A stretch of DNA of 64,000 bases from Stenotrophomonas maltophilia (GCF_900186865.1 NZ_LT906480.1:1816001-1880000); one strand, 5' to 3'. Shown: positions 37,173-45,012, counted from the first letter of the stretch. The notes: generated from the letters alone by a model not told the origin. Translations and numbers: made by a program.

Positions 37173-37691
37173 ATGCAACACCCTTCATCCGCCGATGGCG
37201 GCGCAACCCTGCACCTGCTGTGCGGCAAGATCGGCGCAGGAAAATCGACGTTGTCGCAACAGCTGGCGGCCAATCCTCGCCACGTATTGATCAGCGAAGA
37301 TGCCTGGTTGGCCACGCTGCACCCGGGTGAAATCCACTCCGTCGCCGATTATCTGCAGCGCGCAGCCACGCTGCGCAGCGTGCTGACCGATCATCTGCGT
37401 ACGCTGCTGCGGGCCGGCGTCTCGGTGGTGCTCGATTTTCCATTCAATACGCCCGCCAGCCGCGCGTGGGCACGTGAAGTGTTCTCGCCAGTGGGCGCCG
37501 CGCATCAACTGCACTTCCTCGATATCGCCGACGAGGTCTGCAAGGCGCGGCTGCGTGCACGCAATGCATGCGGCGAGCATCCCTTCGAGGCCAGCGATGA
37601 GGAATTCGAGCAGATCACCCGCCACTTCGTTGCACCGGCCGCAGAAGAGGGTTTCATGGTGATGCGCTACACCGAGGCAGGCCCGGCATAG
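37173..37691 (+). CDS. P-loop kinase/ATPase (zeta-toxin-like fold)
   Basis: A 172-residue protein with Walker A LLCGKIGAGKST (about 16-26), VLISEDAWL after strand 2 (Asp of the substrate site), VSVVLDFPFNTPASR (Walker B-like) and RLRARNACGEHPF (lid). This is the AAA_33/zeta-like small-molecule kinase pattern. There is no antitoxin gene next to it, so I do not call it a toxin. GAGGAGA 7 bases before the ATG at 37173 supports the start. Confidence 0.8.
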   Translation: MQHPSSADGGATLHLLCGKIGAGKSTLSQQLAANPRHVLISEDAWLATLHPGEIHSVADYLQRAATLRSVLTDHLRTLLRAGVSVVLDFPFNTPASRAWAREVFSPVGAAHQLHFLDIADEVCKARLRARNACGEHPFEASDEEFEQITRHFVAPAAEEGFMVMRYTEAGPA

Positions 37692-37701
37692 CGCGGTCTG
37701 C

Positions 37702-38619
37702 TCAGTCGCCGAATGCCGGCTTGCCTTCGGTGGCGGTGCGCACGAGCGTCCTGCGGAAGGTTTCGACCAGAGGGCGCAGGTTGATGCGGTGCCAGGCCGC
37801 CCACAGCGGTGTGCGGTAGCTGAACCACGGCAGCTCGCGCAGCACCACGCCGTCCGGCGCCTGGTGATCCAGGCTCTGCTGGACGGTGGTCAGGCCCAGG
37901 CCGGCGGCAACCAGGCCAAGCGCGGCCAGTGGCTCGGTCGCTTCCATGGCGATGGTCGGGGTGAACCCGGCTTTCGCACACGCGGCGATGAAGGTGTCAT
38001 GGCGCAGTGCGTTTTCCCTGTGCATCACGCCGATCCACTGCTGGCTGGCCAGATCCGCGGGCGTGATGGTCTCTGCAGTGGCCAATGGGTGGCCGGCCGG
38101 CAGCGCCAGCAGCATCGGATCGTTCAGCACCTGCGTGGCTTCCAGGTCTGGATCGTCGAACGCGGGTGGTTCGCAGACCAGGGCGATGTCCAGGCTGCGT
38201 TGTCGCAGGCCTTCCAGCTGCACGTCCGACTGCTGGTTGTAGAGCGCGATATGCACCGCCGGGCGATCGCCGCGCAGTTCGCGCAGGGCGGTCGGCAATA
38301 CGCCGGAGTGCATCGCGTACTCCAGATAGCCGATGCACAGGCCGCCTTCGTCGCCGCGGCCGAGCCGGCGTGCCAGCGATTCCAGCCGGTTGGCATGGGT
38401 CAGCAGGGCCCGCGCCTCGGCCAGGAAGGTACGGCCATCGGCGGTCAGCCGGATGCGCTGCTGCGAGCGTTCGAACAGCTGCAGCTCCAGCCGTTCCTCC
38501 AGCTGGGCGATCTGCCGGCTGAGCGGGGATTGGGAGATGTGAAGGCGCTCGGCAGCGCGGCCGACGTGTTCATCTTCGGCGACGGCCACGAAGTAGCGCA
38601 GTTGGCGGAGGTCGAGCAT
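37702..38619 (-). CDS. LysR-family transcriptional regulator
   Basis: A 305-residue protein. The HTH is at residues 1-60 (LRQLRYFVAVAEDEHVGRAAERLHISQ and SPLSRQIAQLEERLE) and the effector domain covers 90-290. It is divergent from an aldo-keto reductase operon, the classical layout for a LysR regulator and its target. A near-palindrome at 38636-38658 lies between them. Confidence 0.95.
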   Translation of the reverse strand: MLDLRQLRYFVAVAEDEHVGRAAERLHISQSPLSRQIAQLEERLELQLFERSQQRIRLTADGRTFLAEARALLTHANRLESLARRLGRGDEGGLCIGYLEYAMHSGVLPTALRELRGDRPAVHIALYNQQSDVQLEGLRQRSLDIALVCEPPAFDDPDLEATQVLNDPMLLALPAGHPLATAETITPADLASQQWIGVMHRENALRHDTFIAACAKAGFTPTIAMEATEPLAALGLVAAGLGLTTVQQSLDHQAPDGVVLRELPWFSYRTPLWAAWHRINLRPLVETFRRTLVRTATEGKPAFGD

Positions 38620-38635
38620 AAGACCTTGTAGGACT

Positions 38636-38658
38636 CAAGATAATCAAATTATGTCTTG
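38636..38658. promoter_or_regulatory. Candidate LysR-type operator
   Basis: CAAGATAAT and ATTATGTCTTG flank CAA: an AT-rich inverted repeat with a perfect core ATAAT-CAA-ATTAT (38640-38652), 17 bp from the lysR start and 65 bp from the reductase start. The assignment is inference from context. Confidence 0.45.
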
Positions 38659-38722
38659 GACAGTCTTATTGGGCAAGCCTAGCCTGTGCCTCAACTTCAA
38701 CAACCTCCCCAAGGGGGAATCC

Positions 38723-39742
38723 ATGAGCATCAACACGCTGCTGGCTGGCAAGACCCTCGGCTTTGGTACCGCGCCGCTGGGCAACATGTTCCGTGACATC
38801 CCGGAAGCGGAGGCCCAGGCCACGGTGGACGCGGCCTGGGAACAGGGCACCCGCTACTTCGATACCGCCCCGTTCTATGGCGCAGGCCTGGCCGAGATCC
38901 GCCTTGGCGACGCGCTGGCCAAGCGCAACCGGGATGACTTCGTGCTCAGCACCAAGGTCGGCCGCCTGATCCTGGACGAAGTGGAAGACACCAGCGCCCG
39001 CGACCTTGGCGAGAAGGGCGGCCTGTTCGTCGCCGGCCGCCCCAACAGGCTGGTCAACGACTACTCGGCCGATGCCACCCTGCGTTCGATCGACGACAGC
39101 CTCAAGCGCCTGAAGACCGATCGCCTGGATATCGTCTGGGTGCACGACATCGCACAGGACTTCTATGGCGATGAGTGGCTGTCGTACTTCGAGACCGCAC
39201 GCCGCGGTGCCTTCAAGGTGCTGACCCGCCTGCGCGAGGAGGGCGTGATCAAGGCCTGGGGACTGGGCGTCAACCGTGTCGAGCCGATCGAGCTGACCCT
39301 GGGCCTGGACGAAGCCCGTCCGGATGGCTTCCTGCTGGCAGGCCGCTACTCGCTGCTCGACCACGAGCGTGCGCTGCAGCGGGTGATGCCCAAGGCGGCC
39401 GAGCGCAACACCGGCATCGTGGTCGGAGGTCCGTACAGCTCCGGCGTGCTGGCCGGTGGCAGCCACTTCGAGTACGAGAAGGCGTCGCCGGAGATCCTGG
39501 CCAAGGTCGAGCGCATCAAGGCCATCGCGGCCGAGTACGGCATCAGCATCAAGGCGGCCGCGTTGCAGTTCTCGCTGGCCAACCCGGCAGTGGCTGCGGT
39601 GATTCCGGGCGCCAGCCGTCCCGAGCGCATCGCCGAAGACTACGCCGCACTGAAGGAAATCATCCCGGCCGGGTTCTGGCAGGCGCTGCGCGCCCAGGGC
39701 CTGGTCGCGGCCAACGCCCCGCTGCCGATCGACAACATCTGA
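38723..39742 (+). CDS. Aldo/keto reductase
   Basis: A 339-residue TIM-barrel oxidoreductase. FGTAPLGNMF at the N-terminus, YFDTAPFYGAGLAE (catalytic Asp/Tyr) and FVLSTKVGR (catalytic Lys) are visible; the sequence is like the sugar/pyridoxal dehydrogenase branch. The start at 38723 is preceded by AAGGGGGA; the frame continues upstream without similarity. An SRPBCC gene follows by 20 bp with AAGGAG, so the two form an operon. Confidence 0.92.
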   Translation: MSINTLLAGKTLGFGTAPLGNMFRDIPEAEAQATVDAAWEQGTRYFDTAPFYGAGLAEIRLGDALAKRNRDDFVLSTKVGRLILDEVEDTSARDLGEKGGLFVAGRPNRLVNDYSADATLRSIDDSLKRLKTDRLDIVWVHDIAQDFYGDEWLSYFETARRGAFKVLTRLREEGVIKAWGLGVNRVEPIELTLGLDEARPDGFLLAGRYSLLDHERALQRVMPKAAERNTGIVVGGPYSSGVLAGGSHFEYEKASPEILAKVERIKAIAAEYGISIKAAALQFSLANPAVAAVIPGASRPERIAEDYAALKEIIPAGFWQALRAQGLVAANAPLPIDNI

Positions 39743-39762
39743 GTCCCGAAGGAGACATTCCC

Positions 39763-40173
39763 ATGGCAACTGCTTCTGTATCCATAACCGTGCCGACCCC
39801 GGCCGACCAGGTCTGGAACCTCATCGGCGGCTTCGATTCATTGCCCGACTGGCTTCCATACATTCCCCAGAGCACGCTCAGCGAAGGCGGTCGCGTGCGC
39901 CATCTGGCCAATCCCGATGGCGATGCCATCGTCGAGCGCCTGGAAGCCTTCGACCAGGCCGATCGCAGCTACACCTACTCGATCCTGCAGGCCCCGTTCC
40001 CGGTCAGCGACTATCGATCCACCCTGCGTGTGGTCGAGCAGGGCGACGGTTCGCGGATCGACTGGTCCGGTGAGTTCATTCCGGTGGGCGTCAGCAACGA
40101 AGAAGCGTCCGCGCTGTTCGAGGGCATCTATCGCGATGGCCTGAAGGCCCTGGAAACCACGCTGGCCGGGTGA
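39763..40173 (+). CDS. SRPBCC-family (polyketide cyclase-like) protein
   Basis: A 136-residue single-domain protein: ASVSITVPTPADQVWNLIGG, FDSLPDWLPYI and ALFEGIYRDGLKALETTL match the START/Bet v1-like fold that binds hydrophobic ligands. A strong GAAGGAG site precedes ATG 39763. It is co-transcribed with the aldo-keto reductase, so the two may act on one small molecule. Confidence 0.88.
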   Translation: MATASVSITVPTPADQVWNLIGGFDSLPDWLPYIPQSTLSEGGRVRHLANPDGDAIVERLEAFDQADRSYTYSILQAPFPVSDYRSTLRVVEQGDGSRIDWSGEFIPVGVSNEEASALFEGIYRDGLKALETTLAG

Positions 40174-40202
40174 ATGCTCGTGTGGCGTTGACCGGATGCA
40201 GC

Positions 40203-40223
40203 CGCCCCGGCGGGTCCGGGGCG
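40203..40223. terminator. GC-rich hairpin between convergent genes
   Basis: CGCCCCGG / CCGGGGCG with a 5-base loop, between the convergent SRPBCC and DUF6265 genes. There is no proper T-run, so it is only a possible bidirectional terminator. Confidence 0.35.
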
Positions 40224-40231
40224 TCTGCGTG

Positions 40232-40726
40232 TCAGGGTGCGGGCGTCGGTCCACCGCAGGCGACGCGATGCATGGGAAAGTCCATTGCCTGCTTCGGATT
40301 GTCCTGCGCGATCTCGATGCGCGCATGTGCGCGCTGGTTGTCGAGCCGCCGGTAGTGGATACGCTGTGGGAAGTCGTTGGCAGGATTCTCGAAGACCGCC
40401 TCGTTGGCATCGACCCGGGTCGCGTTGAAGTCCGTGGCGTTCTGGCCAGAGGGCAGGGCAATCAGCACCAGGCGCCCATCATCGTGCTGGCGCAGTTGCA
40501 TGAACTCGAAGCCGACGGTTCGCCCGTCACGCAGGCTGCGGCTGCTGCCGAACAGGGTGTTTCCAGCCAGGCTGGTCCATTGCTCGCCGGCACCGGGTGG
40601 CTGCCCATCAAGCTGCCAGCAACCGGCCAGCCAGGCCAGGTGCTCGATCTTCGAGGGTGAGGCGGATAGCGCGTGCGGGGTCGCGAGCAGCAGCGGCAAC
40701 AGGGCCAGGGCGATGCGGAGTGACAT
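40232..40726 (-). CDS. Exported DUF6265-like (lipocalin-type) protein
   Basis: A 164-residue protein with a signal peptide (cleavage after LSA). HLAWLAGCWQLDG then EQWTSLAGNTLFGSSR and FENPANDFPQRIHYR are the DUF6265 signatures. Periplasmic, with a beta-barrel-like fold; function unknown. ATG 40726 is preferred because GGAGG lies 5 bases upstream; the ATG at 40738 lies just before that site. Confidence 0.85.
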   Translation of the reverse strand: MSLRIALALLPLLLATPHALSASPSKIEHLAWLAGCWQLDGQPPGAGEQWTSLAGNTLFGSSRSLRDGRTVGFEFMQLRQHDDGRLVLIALPSGQNATDFNATRVDANEAVFENPANDFPQRIHYRRLDNQRAHARIEIAQDNPKQAMDFPMHRVACGGPTPAP

Positions 40727-40860
40727 CGGTGCCTCCATGCGCGGGAATGTGCGGCCTGTATAGCGCCCGCCAGATCACGCGGCCAGTGCCGTCCTTTCCA
40801 GTGCTGATTCCGATACGATCTGTCACATTGAGCTTGTCTCGCTTGACCCAGAGTCCCGTC

Positions 40861-41694
40861 ATGGTCGACCGTCTCGCCATTCTGCTTGAACGCTTCGCGG
40901 TCACCGCCTCGGTGTTCCATGCCGGTGCGCTGTGCGGCATCAACACGCTGGAGGGTGAGGATGAAGCCGGGCAGCTGCACCTGGTGCGACGTGGCCCGCT
41001 GCAGGTCAGTCATGCCCAGCAGACCGTACAGGTGGATGTGCCCAGCCTGCTGCTGTATCCGCGGCCGATGCCGCACCGCTTCAGTACCGACCCACAGCAG
41101 GGCGCCGACATGGCCTGCGCGAACCTGCATTTCGAAGGCGGCCGGCTCAATCCGATCAGCGCCGCGTTGCCGGATTTCATCTGCCTGCCGCTGGCTGGGC
41201 TGTATGGCGGCAACGCAGCGCTGGAGTTGTTGTTCGAAGAAGCGTTCGAGCAGCGTTGCGGGCGCGCGGCGATGGTCAACCGCCTGTTCGAGGTGGTGAT
41301 GATCCAGGTGCTGCGCCAGCTGATGGAAGGTGGCGAAATGCGCGGCGGTCTGTTCGCTGGGCTTGGCCACCCGCGATTGCGGTTGGCGCTGGTGGCGATG
41401 CACGAAGCCCCGGCGCAGGGGTGGACGCTGGAAGATCTGGCCGAGGTGGCTGGCATGTCACGCAGCGTGTTCGCCGCCAGCTTCCGCGAAGCGATGGGGA
41501 CCACCCCGGGCCAGTACCTGCAAGGCTGGCGGGTCGGGCTGGCACAGCAGGCGCTGCGCCAGGGCCGGCCGCTGAAGCGGATTGCCGACGAGGTGGGCTA
41601 CGGCAGCGAGGCGGCACTCTCGCGCGCGTTCAAGGCGCACACGGGGCAGTCGCCACGCGAATGGCGCGGACAGGCGCGTGCTGGCACGGCCTGA
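40861..41694 (+). CDS. AraC-family transcriptional regulator (cupin_6 type)
   Basis: A 277-residue protein. The N-terminal cupin region (about 1-160) contains LHLVRRGPLQV and PRPMPHRF. Two HTH motifs lie in the C-terminus (WTLEDLAEVAGMSRSVFAAS; IADEVGYGSEAALSRAFK). It starts at ATG 40861. No divergent target is obvious. Confidence 0.93.
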   Translation: MVDRLAILLERFAVTASVFHAGALCGINTLEGEDEAGQLHLVRRGPLQVSHAQQTVQVDVPSLLLYPRPMPHRFSTDPQQGADMACANLHFEGGRLNPISAALPDFICLPLAGLYGGNAALELLFEEAFEQRCGRAAMVNRLFEVVMIQVLRQLMEGGEMRGGLFAGLGHPRLRLALVAMHEAPAQGWTLEDLAEVAGMSRSVFAASFREAMGTTPGQYLQGWRVGLAQQALRQGRPLKRIADEVGYGSEAALSRAFKAHTGQSPREWRGQARAGTA

Positions 41695-41697
41695 GCC

Positions 41698-42090
41698 TCA
41701 GCCCAGCACCAGCCGGGCCAGCTTCATGCCACCGAACAGGCCGGCCAGGCCCAGCGCCACCGAGCCACCGGCATATAGCGCGGCCAGTCCGTGCTGCCCG
41801 CGCTGCAGCAGCAGGCCGATCTCCAGCGCATAGGTAGAGAACGTGGTGTAGCCGCCAAGGATGCCGGTGGCGAGCAACAGGCGAAGCTGCGGCGAGGCAC
41901 CATTGCGCATCGCGAAGACCTCGACCACCACGCCCATCAGCAGGGCGCCGCTGATGTTGATCAGGAAGGTCGACCACGGCCAGGGGCTGCCGACGGCCAC
42001 TCGGGCGCCGATCAGGTTGCAGGCGTGGCGCAGGCAGGCACCGATGCCGCCGCCGACGAAGACCAGGAAATAGTTGTTCAATGCTTGCAT
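41698..42090 (-). CDS. crcB: Fluoride channel CrcB/FluC
   Basis: A 130-residue protein with four membrane helices. The family motifs GGGIGACLRH, FLINISGALLMG and GILGGYTTFSTY are present. It forms a dual-topology dimer that expels fluoride. The start at 42090 has GAGG 7 bases upstream, and the 5' leader contains a fluoride riboswitch, so regulation by fluoride is nearly certain. Confidence 0.96.
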   Translation of the reverse strand: MQALNNYFLVFVGGGIGACLRHACNLIGARVAVGSPWPWSTFLINISGALLMGVVVEVFAMRNGASPQLRLLLATGILGGYTTFSTYALEIGLLLQRGQHGLAALYAGGSVALGLAGLFGGMKLARLVLG

Positions 42091-42176
42091 GGCGTGCCTC
42101 GAATGCGGGTTCGCAGGGTCAGTGGCGAACGCCGAGGGCAGGCACGACCTGCCGTCGACGAACACCGGGTTCGTCC

Positions 42177-42227
42177 TGGCAGGAGCCATCAGCCTTCTCA
42201 GGCGGTTATCGGGGGAGCCCCATCCCC
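42177..42227 (-). ncRNA. Fluoride riboswitch (crcB motif)
   Basis: On the minus strand the leader reads GGGGATGGGGCTCCCCC, then AACCGCC, a short loop, and GGCTGATGGCTCCTGCC. These are the conserved blocks of the crcB RNA: GGNGATGG, the internal CC pair, AACCGCC and GGCTGATGNCTCCT. It ends 86 bases before the crcB ATG. Two short hairpins follow (42157-42175 and 42137-42153) without a T-run, so control may be at translation. Confidence 0.93.
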
Positions 42228-42237
42228 ATCGCGGTCC

Positions 42238-42267
42238 ATGCTACCAGCGGCGGTGCATTCACGTCAT
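42238..42267 (-). promoter_or_regulatory. Probable promoter of the riboswitch-crcB transcript
   Basis: On the minus strand, ATGACG (42262-42267) and TAGCAT (42238-42243) with an 18-bp spacer, ending 10 bp before the riboswitch. The -35 lies in the 3' end of the XRE gene. Confidence 0.45.
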
Positions 42268-42693
42268 CGAGGTCGTCAGCACGCGGGCCACCTTGCTGCG
42301 GCTGAAGCCATCCATCAGCAGTTCGAACGCGAGCAGGTCCAGCGCCGCGTGGCGGCGGTGGTCGATCTCCAGGCCATTCTCGGCCACCAGGTGACTGACC
42401 AGCTCATAGGCGTCCTGCCAGACGTCAAGGTGGGCCTGGCTGGGAATGTAGGCGTTACCCGGCTCCCCGACGCCGCGCCCGTTCACTCCATACAGCAGCT
42501 CGCGTGCGTCCAGCTTGGCCGCATCGGCGATGCGGAACAGCTGCTCGGCTTTCACATGGGACGCGCTGACATGGTCGTTGAGCCAGTTGCTGATGGTTGC
42601 CGTGGTGGATTTGGCGGCGCGGGCCAGATCGGCCGGGCGGGGGTGCCCGGCTTTCTTCATGGCGGCGGCGAGTCGTTGGCCGAGAGTATTCAT
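42259..42693 (-). CDS. XRE/CI-like transcriptional regulator
   Basis: A 144-residue protein. The N-terminal HTH reads LGQRLAAAMKKAGHPRPADLARAAKS and ATISNWLN (about 4-40), then ASHVKAEQLFRIADA as in CI/XRE repressors of phages. The C-terminal half (70-144) is short and has no LexA-type Ser/Lys peptidase motif that I can see. It is divergent from a Cro-like gene across 78 bp. Confidence 0.87.
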   Translation of the reverse strand: MNTLGQRLAAAMKKAGHPRPADLARAAKSTTATISNWLNDHVSASHVKAEQLFRIADAAKLDARELLYGVNGRGVGEPGNAYIPSQAHLDVWQDAYELVSHLVAENGLEIDHRRHAALDLLAFELLMDGFSRSKVARVLTTSMT

Positions 42694-42731
42694 CTATGCA
42701 AGCCAGCTTAACGCGTGGAATGCGAAGAATC

Positions 42732-42742
42732 CTTGCCGCAAG
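42732..42742. promoter_or_regulatory. Candidate operator between CI-like and Cro-like genes
   Basis: A perfect short palindrome CTTGC-C-GCAAG in the 78-bp divergent intergenic region. It could be the site over which the two regulators compete; this is inference from layout. Confidence 0.35.
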
Positions 42743-42771
42743 AATAAGTCTGGTTAACAAAAGGGCAGACC

Positions 42772-42981
42772 ATGACCGAATTCTGGAACAAGCGGCAGGT
42801 GCGTACGCGGCTGGGGTTCCAGACCGATGCGGAGCTGGCGCGCTTCTTCGGCATCAGCCGTTCCGCGGTATCGCAATGGCCGAAAGACTTCCCGATCCCC
42901 GCTCTGCGGCAGTACATCCTGCATCAGCGCTACCCGAACCTGTTCCCCGCAACTGGCGCCGCCGAAGTCGAATCCGCCTGA
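42772..42981 (+). CDS. Cro/Cl-like HTH protein
   Basis: A 69-residue protein: RLGFQTDAELARFFGISRSAVSQWPKD is a complete HTH with the Cro-type W after the recognition helix, and PIPALRQYILHQRYPNLFP follows. A site AAGGG precedes the ATG at 42772. It pairs divergently with the CI-like gene, as in a lysis-lysogeny switch, but no phage genes follow. Confidence 0.88.
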   Translation: MTEFWNKRQVRTRLGFQTDAELARFFGISRSAVSQWPKDFPIPALRQYILHQRYPNLFPATGAAEVESA

Positions 42982-43003
42982 ATTACGCCGCCTTTTGTCG
43001 CAT

Positions 43004-43040
43004 TTAGCGTGCTAAGCGCATTCTGTTAAGTACACTTAGC
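43004..43040. promoter_or_regulatory. Cluster of (G)CTAAG / GTTAAG half-sites
   Basis: TTAGC-GT-GCTAA (43004-43015) and GTTAAG-TACA-CTTAGC (43025-43040) form two neighbouring palindromes built from the same half-site. A related CTTAAC lies between the CI-like and Cro-like genes (about 42707). This looks like an operator array for one of the two HTH proteins. Confidence 0.4.
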
Positions 43041-43333
43041 AAAATAGGAAAAACTGATCGTTTTGGCAGTACCTATTGTCGAGGCCTACCGGCTGCCGGA
43101 CAGGTGCCTTGGGCGCGTTGTCGGCTTCACCCCATCCGGGAGGGGCGGGGTCCCGTATGTGGTTTCGTGAACGATTAATAATTTCAATCGCGAAAGTCGC
43201 TGCATGTAATTGACCTGTCGTGAAAACTGTGAATAATTTGGATCAACCGGGCGTGAAGCCTGGGAGTCTTTCGGTAGCACGCAAGTGAGTCGGTAGACCG
43301 TCAACGATGCAGAACAAGTCCAACGGAGGTCGT
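43041..43333. other. AT-richer intergenic region, no gene recognised
   Basis: About 290 bp after the Cro-like gene and operator-like repeats. Much of it (43170-43250) is markedly richer in A/T than the surroundings, with no open frame of note and no tRNA. It may hold the promoter of the 78-residue gene or a small RNA; I cannot decide. Confidence 0.45.
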
Positions 43334-43570
43334 ATGGAATACGGCATGCATGGCTTGGCTGAACGGGTACGCCGCGAACTGGAAGCCAGCTATCACAAAC
43401 ACGGATGCGGTCCGGCGTTCTGGGATACCTACCAGCAGGTGCTGGACCGGCTCGTCCCGCAGGGGACCGAGCGTACCGAGTTCACCAACGAAATGGCGCT
43501 GATCATCGAGCAGCTGGGCATTGTCCGACGCGCGCAGCTGGTACCACCGCACGCCGACGGGCCGCGTTGA
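43334..43570 (+). CDS. Small hypothetical protein (78 residues)
   Basis: MEYGMHGLAERVRRELEASY, then a helical, charged, soluble protein. GGAGG 4 bases before ATG 43334 strongly supports the start. It ends 1 bp before the convergent ccoG-like gene. No family is recognised. Confidence 0.6.
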   Translation: MEYGMHGLAERVRRELEASYHKHGCGPAFWDTYQQVLDRLVPQGTERTEFTNEMALIIEQLGIVRRAQLVPPHADGPR

Positions 43571-43571
43571 T

Positions 43572-44615
43572 TCAGAGCAGGCGCCAGGCGCCGCAGGCAA
43601 GCAGCGCCAGCAGCAAAGACAGCAGGGCCAGGGTCCGGGGTCGCCACCAGCGCTTCGGTTGCCCGGCCATCGCCTGCGGACTGCAGTAGCGCACCAGCCC
43701 CGGACCGAACCCGGCCCGGTGCTGTTGCTGTGCGCAGGCTTCCAGACAGGCGCCGCAGGCCAGGCAGTCGGCCTGCGGCCCCTGGCGGATGTCCAACTGC
43801 ATCGGGCAGGCGTTGATGCAGGCCGCGCAATCGGTGCAGTCGCCAAGACGGTCGGCGCTGAAGGTCGGCATTGGTCCGGCCAGCAGCGGATGCGCGGCGC
43901 GGAACACGTAGTCCTGTGCAGTGGTCGGGTCGAGCAGGCCACGGCCACGGCCCAGCACGCCGCCCAGTCCGGATGGGCGAGGCCCGCGGGGCTCGCCGCG
44001 GCGGGCGTCGTACAGCATGCGCGGCGTATGTGGATCGGTCAGCAGCGGCTGCATGCGTGCGAACGGGCACAGCGAACGGCAGACCTGCTCGCGCAGGAAG
44101 CCGGCGTTTGCCCAGGTGGCGGCGGCATAGAACAGCACCCAGAACGTTTCCCAGCCGCTCCAGCCGGCGCGCGGCGCTGCGATCACCAGCTCGGCGATCG
44201 GACTGAACAGGCCCACGAAGGTGATACCGGTCCACAGCGAGAGCAGCCCCCAGGCCAGCTGTGTGGCTGCGCGCGCAACGCGTGCCGGAAGCGTGCGGGC
44301 CATGCCGTCGGCGATCCAGTCGAAGGCACGGCGCCACAGTGTCTGCGGGCAGGCGTGACCGCACCAGATGCGCCCGGCGAGGTGGGTGAGCAGTGCCAGC
44401 CCCACCGCGAGCACCGCCAGCAGGCCGACCAGCACCCCGACGTCTCCCGGCCACAGCGTCCAGCCGAACAGATCGAAGCGGCGGGCGTTGATATCCAGCA
44501 GCAAGGCCTGGCGGCCGTCCCAGCGCAGCCATGGCAATGCGTAGAACAGCACCAGCAAGGCGGCGCTGAGCGTGCCGCGCCAGTGCCGTGGTCTCGGTGT
44601 GCAGGTCGTACTCAT
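43572..44615 (-). CDS. Short CcoG/RdxA-like polyferredoxin membrane protein
   Basis: A 347-residue protein with N-terminal membrane helices, the CcoG motif GRIWCGHACPQTLW, further helices, VCRSLCPFARMQ, and two 4Fe-4S motifs (CTDCAACINACP and CLACGACLEAC). CcoG reduces copper during cbb3 oxidase assembly. Classical CcoG has about 470 residues with a C-terminal Ig-like periplasmic domain; here the protein stops after a last membrane helix, so that domain is missing. No cbb3 genes are next to it. It overlaps a small membrane gene upstream by 4 bp. Confidence 0.85.
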   Translation of the reverse strand: MSTTCTPRPRHWRGTLSAALLVLFYALPWLRWDGRQALLLDINARRFDLFGWTLWPGDVGVLVGLLAVLAVGLALLTHLAGRIWCGHACPQTLWRRAFDWIADGMARTLPARVARAATQLAWGLLSLWTGITFVGLFSPIAELVIAAPRAGWSGWETFWVLFYAAATWANAGFLREQVCRSLCPFARMQPLLTDPHTPRMLYDARRGEPRGPRPSGLGGVLGRGRGLLDPTTAQDYVFRAAHPLLAGPMPTFSADRLGDCTDCAACINACPMQLDIRQGPQADCLACGACLEACAQQQHRAGFGPGLVRYCSPQAMAGQPKRWWRPRTLALLSLLLALLACGAWRLL

Positions 44616-44899
44616 CCCAGCGGCAGCTCGTCGTCGTCGCCGCTGGGCATCGGTCGCTGCAGGTACCAGGTGATCGCGCTGGACAGCGCCGTCACCGTCC
44701 AGAACATGAAGAAGCCGGCCGTGTAGCCCATTTCACGGCTGATCTGCGTGCCCGGGAAACTGATGGCCTGCAACCGCAGCGGGTCGACGAAGGCGAAGAA
44801 CACCACGCTGGCCAGGCCGGCAGCGATGAAGCTGGGCCAGAGGATCGCGCCCCATTGCTGGATCAACTGCTGGCGACGGTTGGGAGAGGGTCTGTTCAT
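44612..44899 (-). CDS. Small two-helix membrane protein upstream of the ccoG-like gene
   Basis: A 95-residue protein: a basic N-terminus (MNRPSPNRRQQLIQQW), helix 1 AILWPSFIAAGLASVVFFAF and helix 2 GFFMFWTVTALSSAITWYL. Its 4-bp overlap with the ccoG-like gene indicates translational coupling, so it probably serves the same respiratory function. I do not recognise the family. A -10-like TATACG lies upstream on the minus strand (44928-44933). Confidence 0.7.
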   Translation of the reverse strand: MNRPSPNRRQQLIQQWGAILWPSFIAAGLASVVFFAFVDPLRLQAISFPGTQISREMGYTAGFFMFWTVTALSSAITWYLQRPMPSGDDDELPLG

Positions 44900-45012
44900 G
44901 CTGTCCCGGATCGAAAAGTGGGCGGCGCGTATACTCGCCTGGGTTGGCGCGGCATCCGCAGGGCATGCTTCCTGCAAGCGTGCCAGCCTAGGTGCAGCGG
45001 ACTGCGCCGACA

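Noticed and set aside
37173..37691. P-loop protein as a zeta toxin of a toxin-antitoxin pair.
   Set aside because: There is no small antitoxin gene upstream; the flanking DNA (36921-37172) has no coding character. A small-molecule kinase is equally likely.
42259..42981. CI/Cro pair as evidence for a prophage.
   Set aside because: Neighbours are crcB, ccoG-like, haemoglobin and hemN; there is no integrase, terminase, capsid or lysis gene and no attachment repeats.
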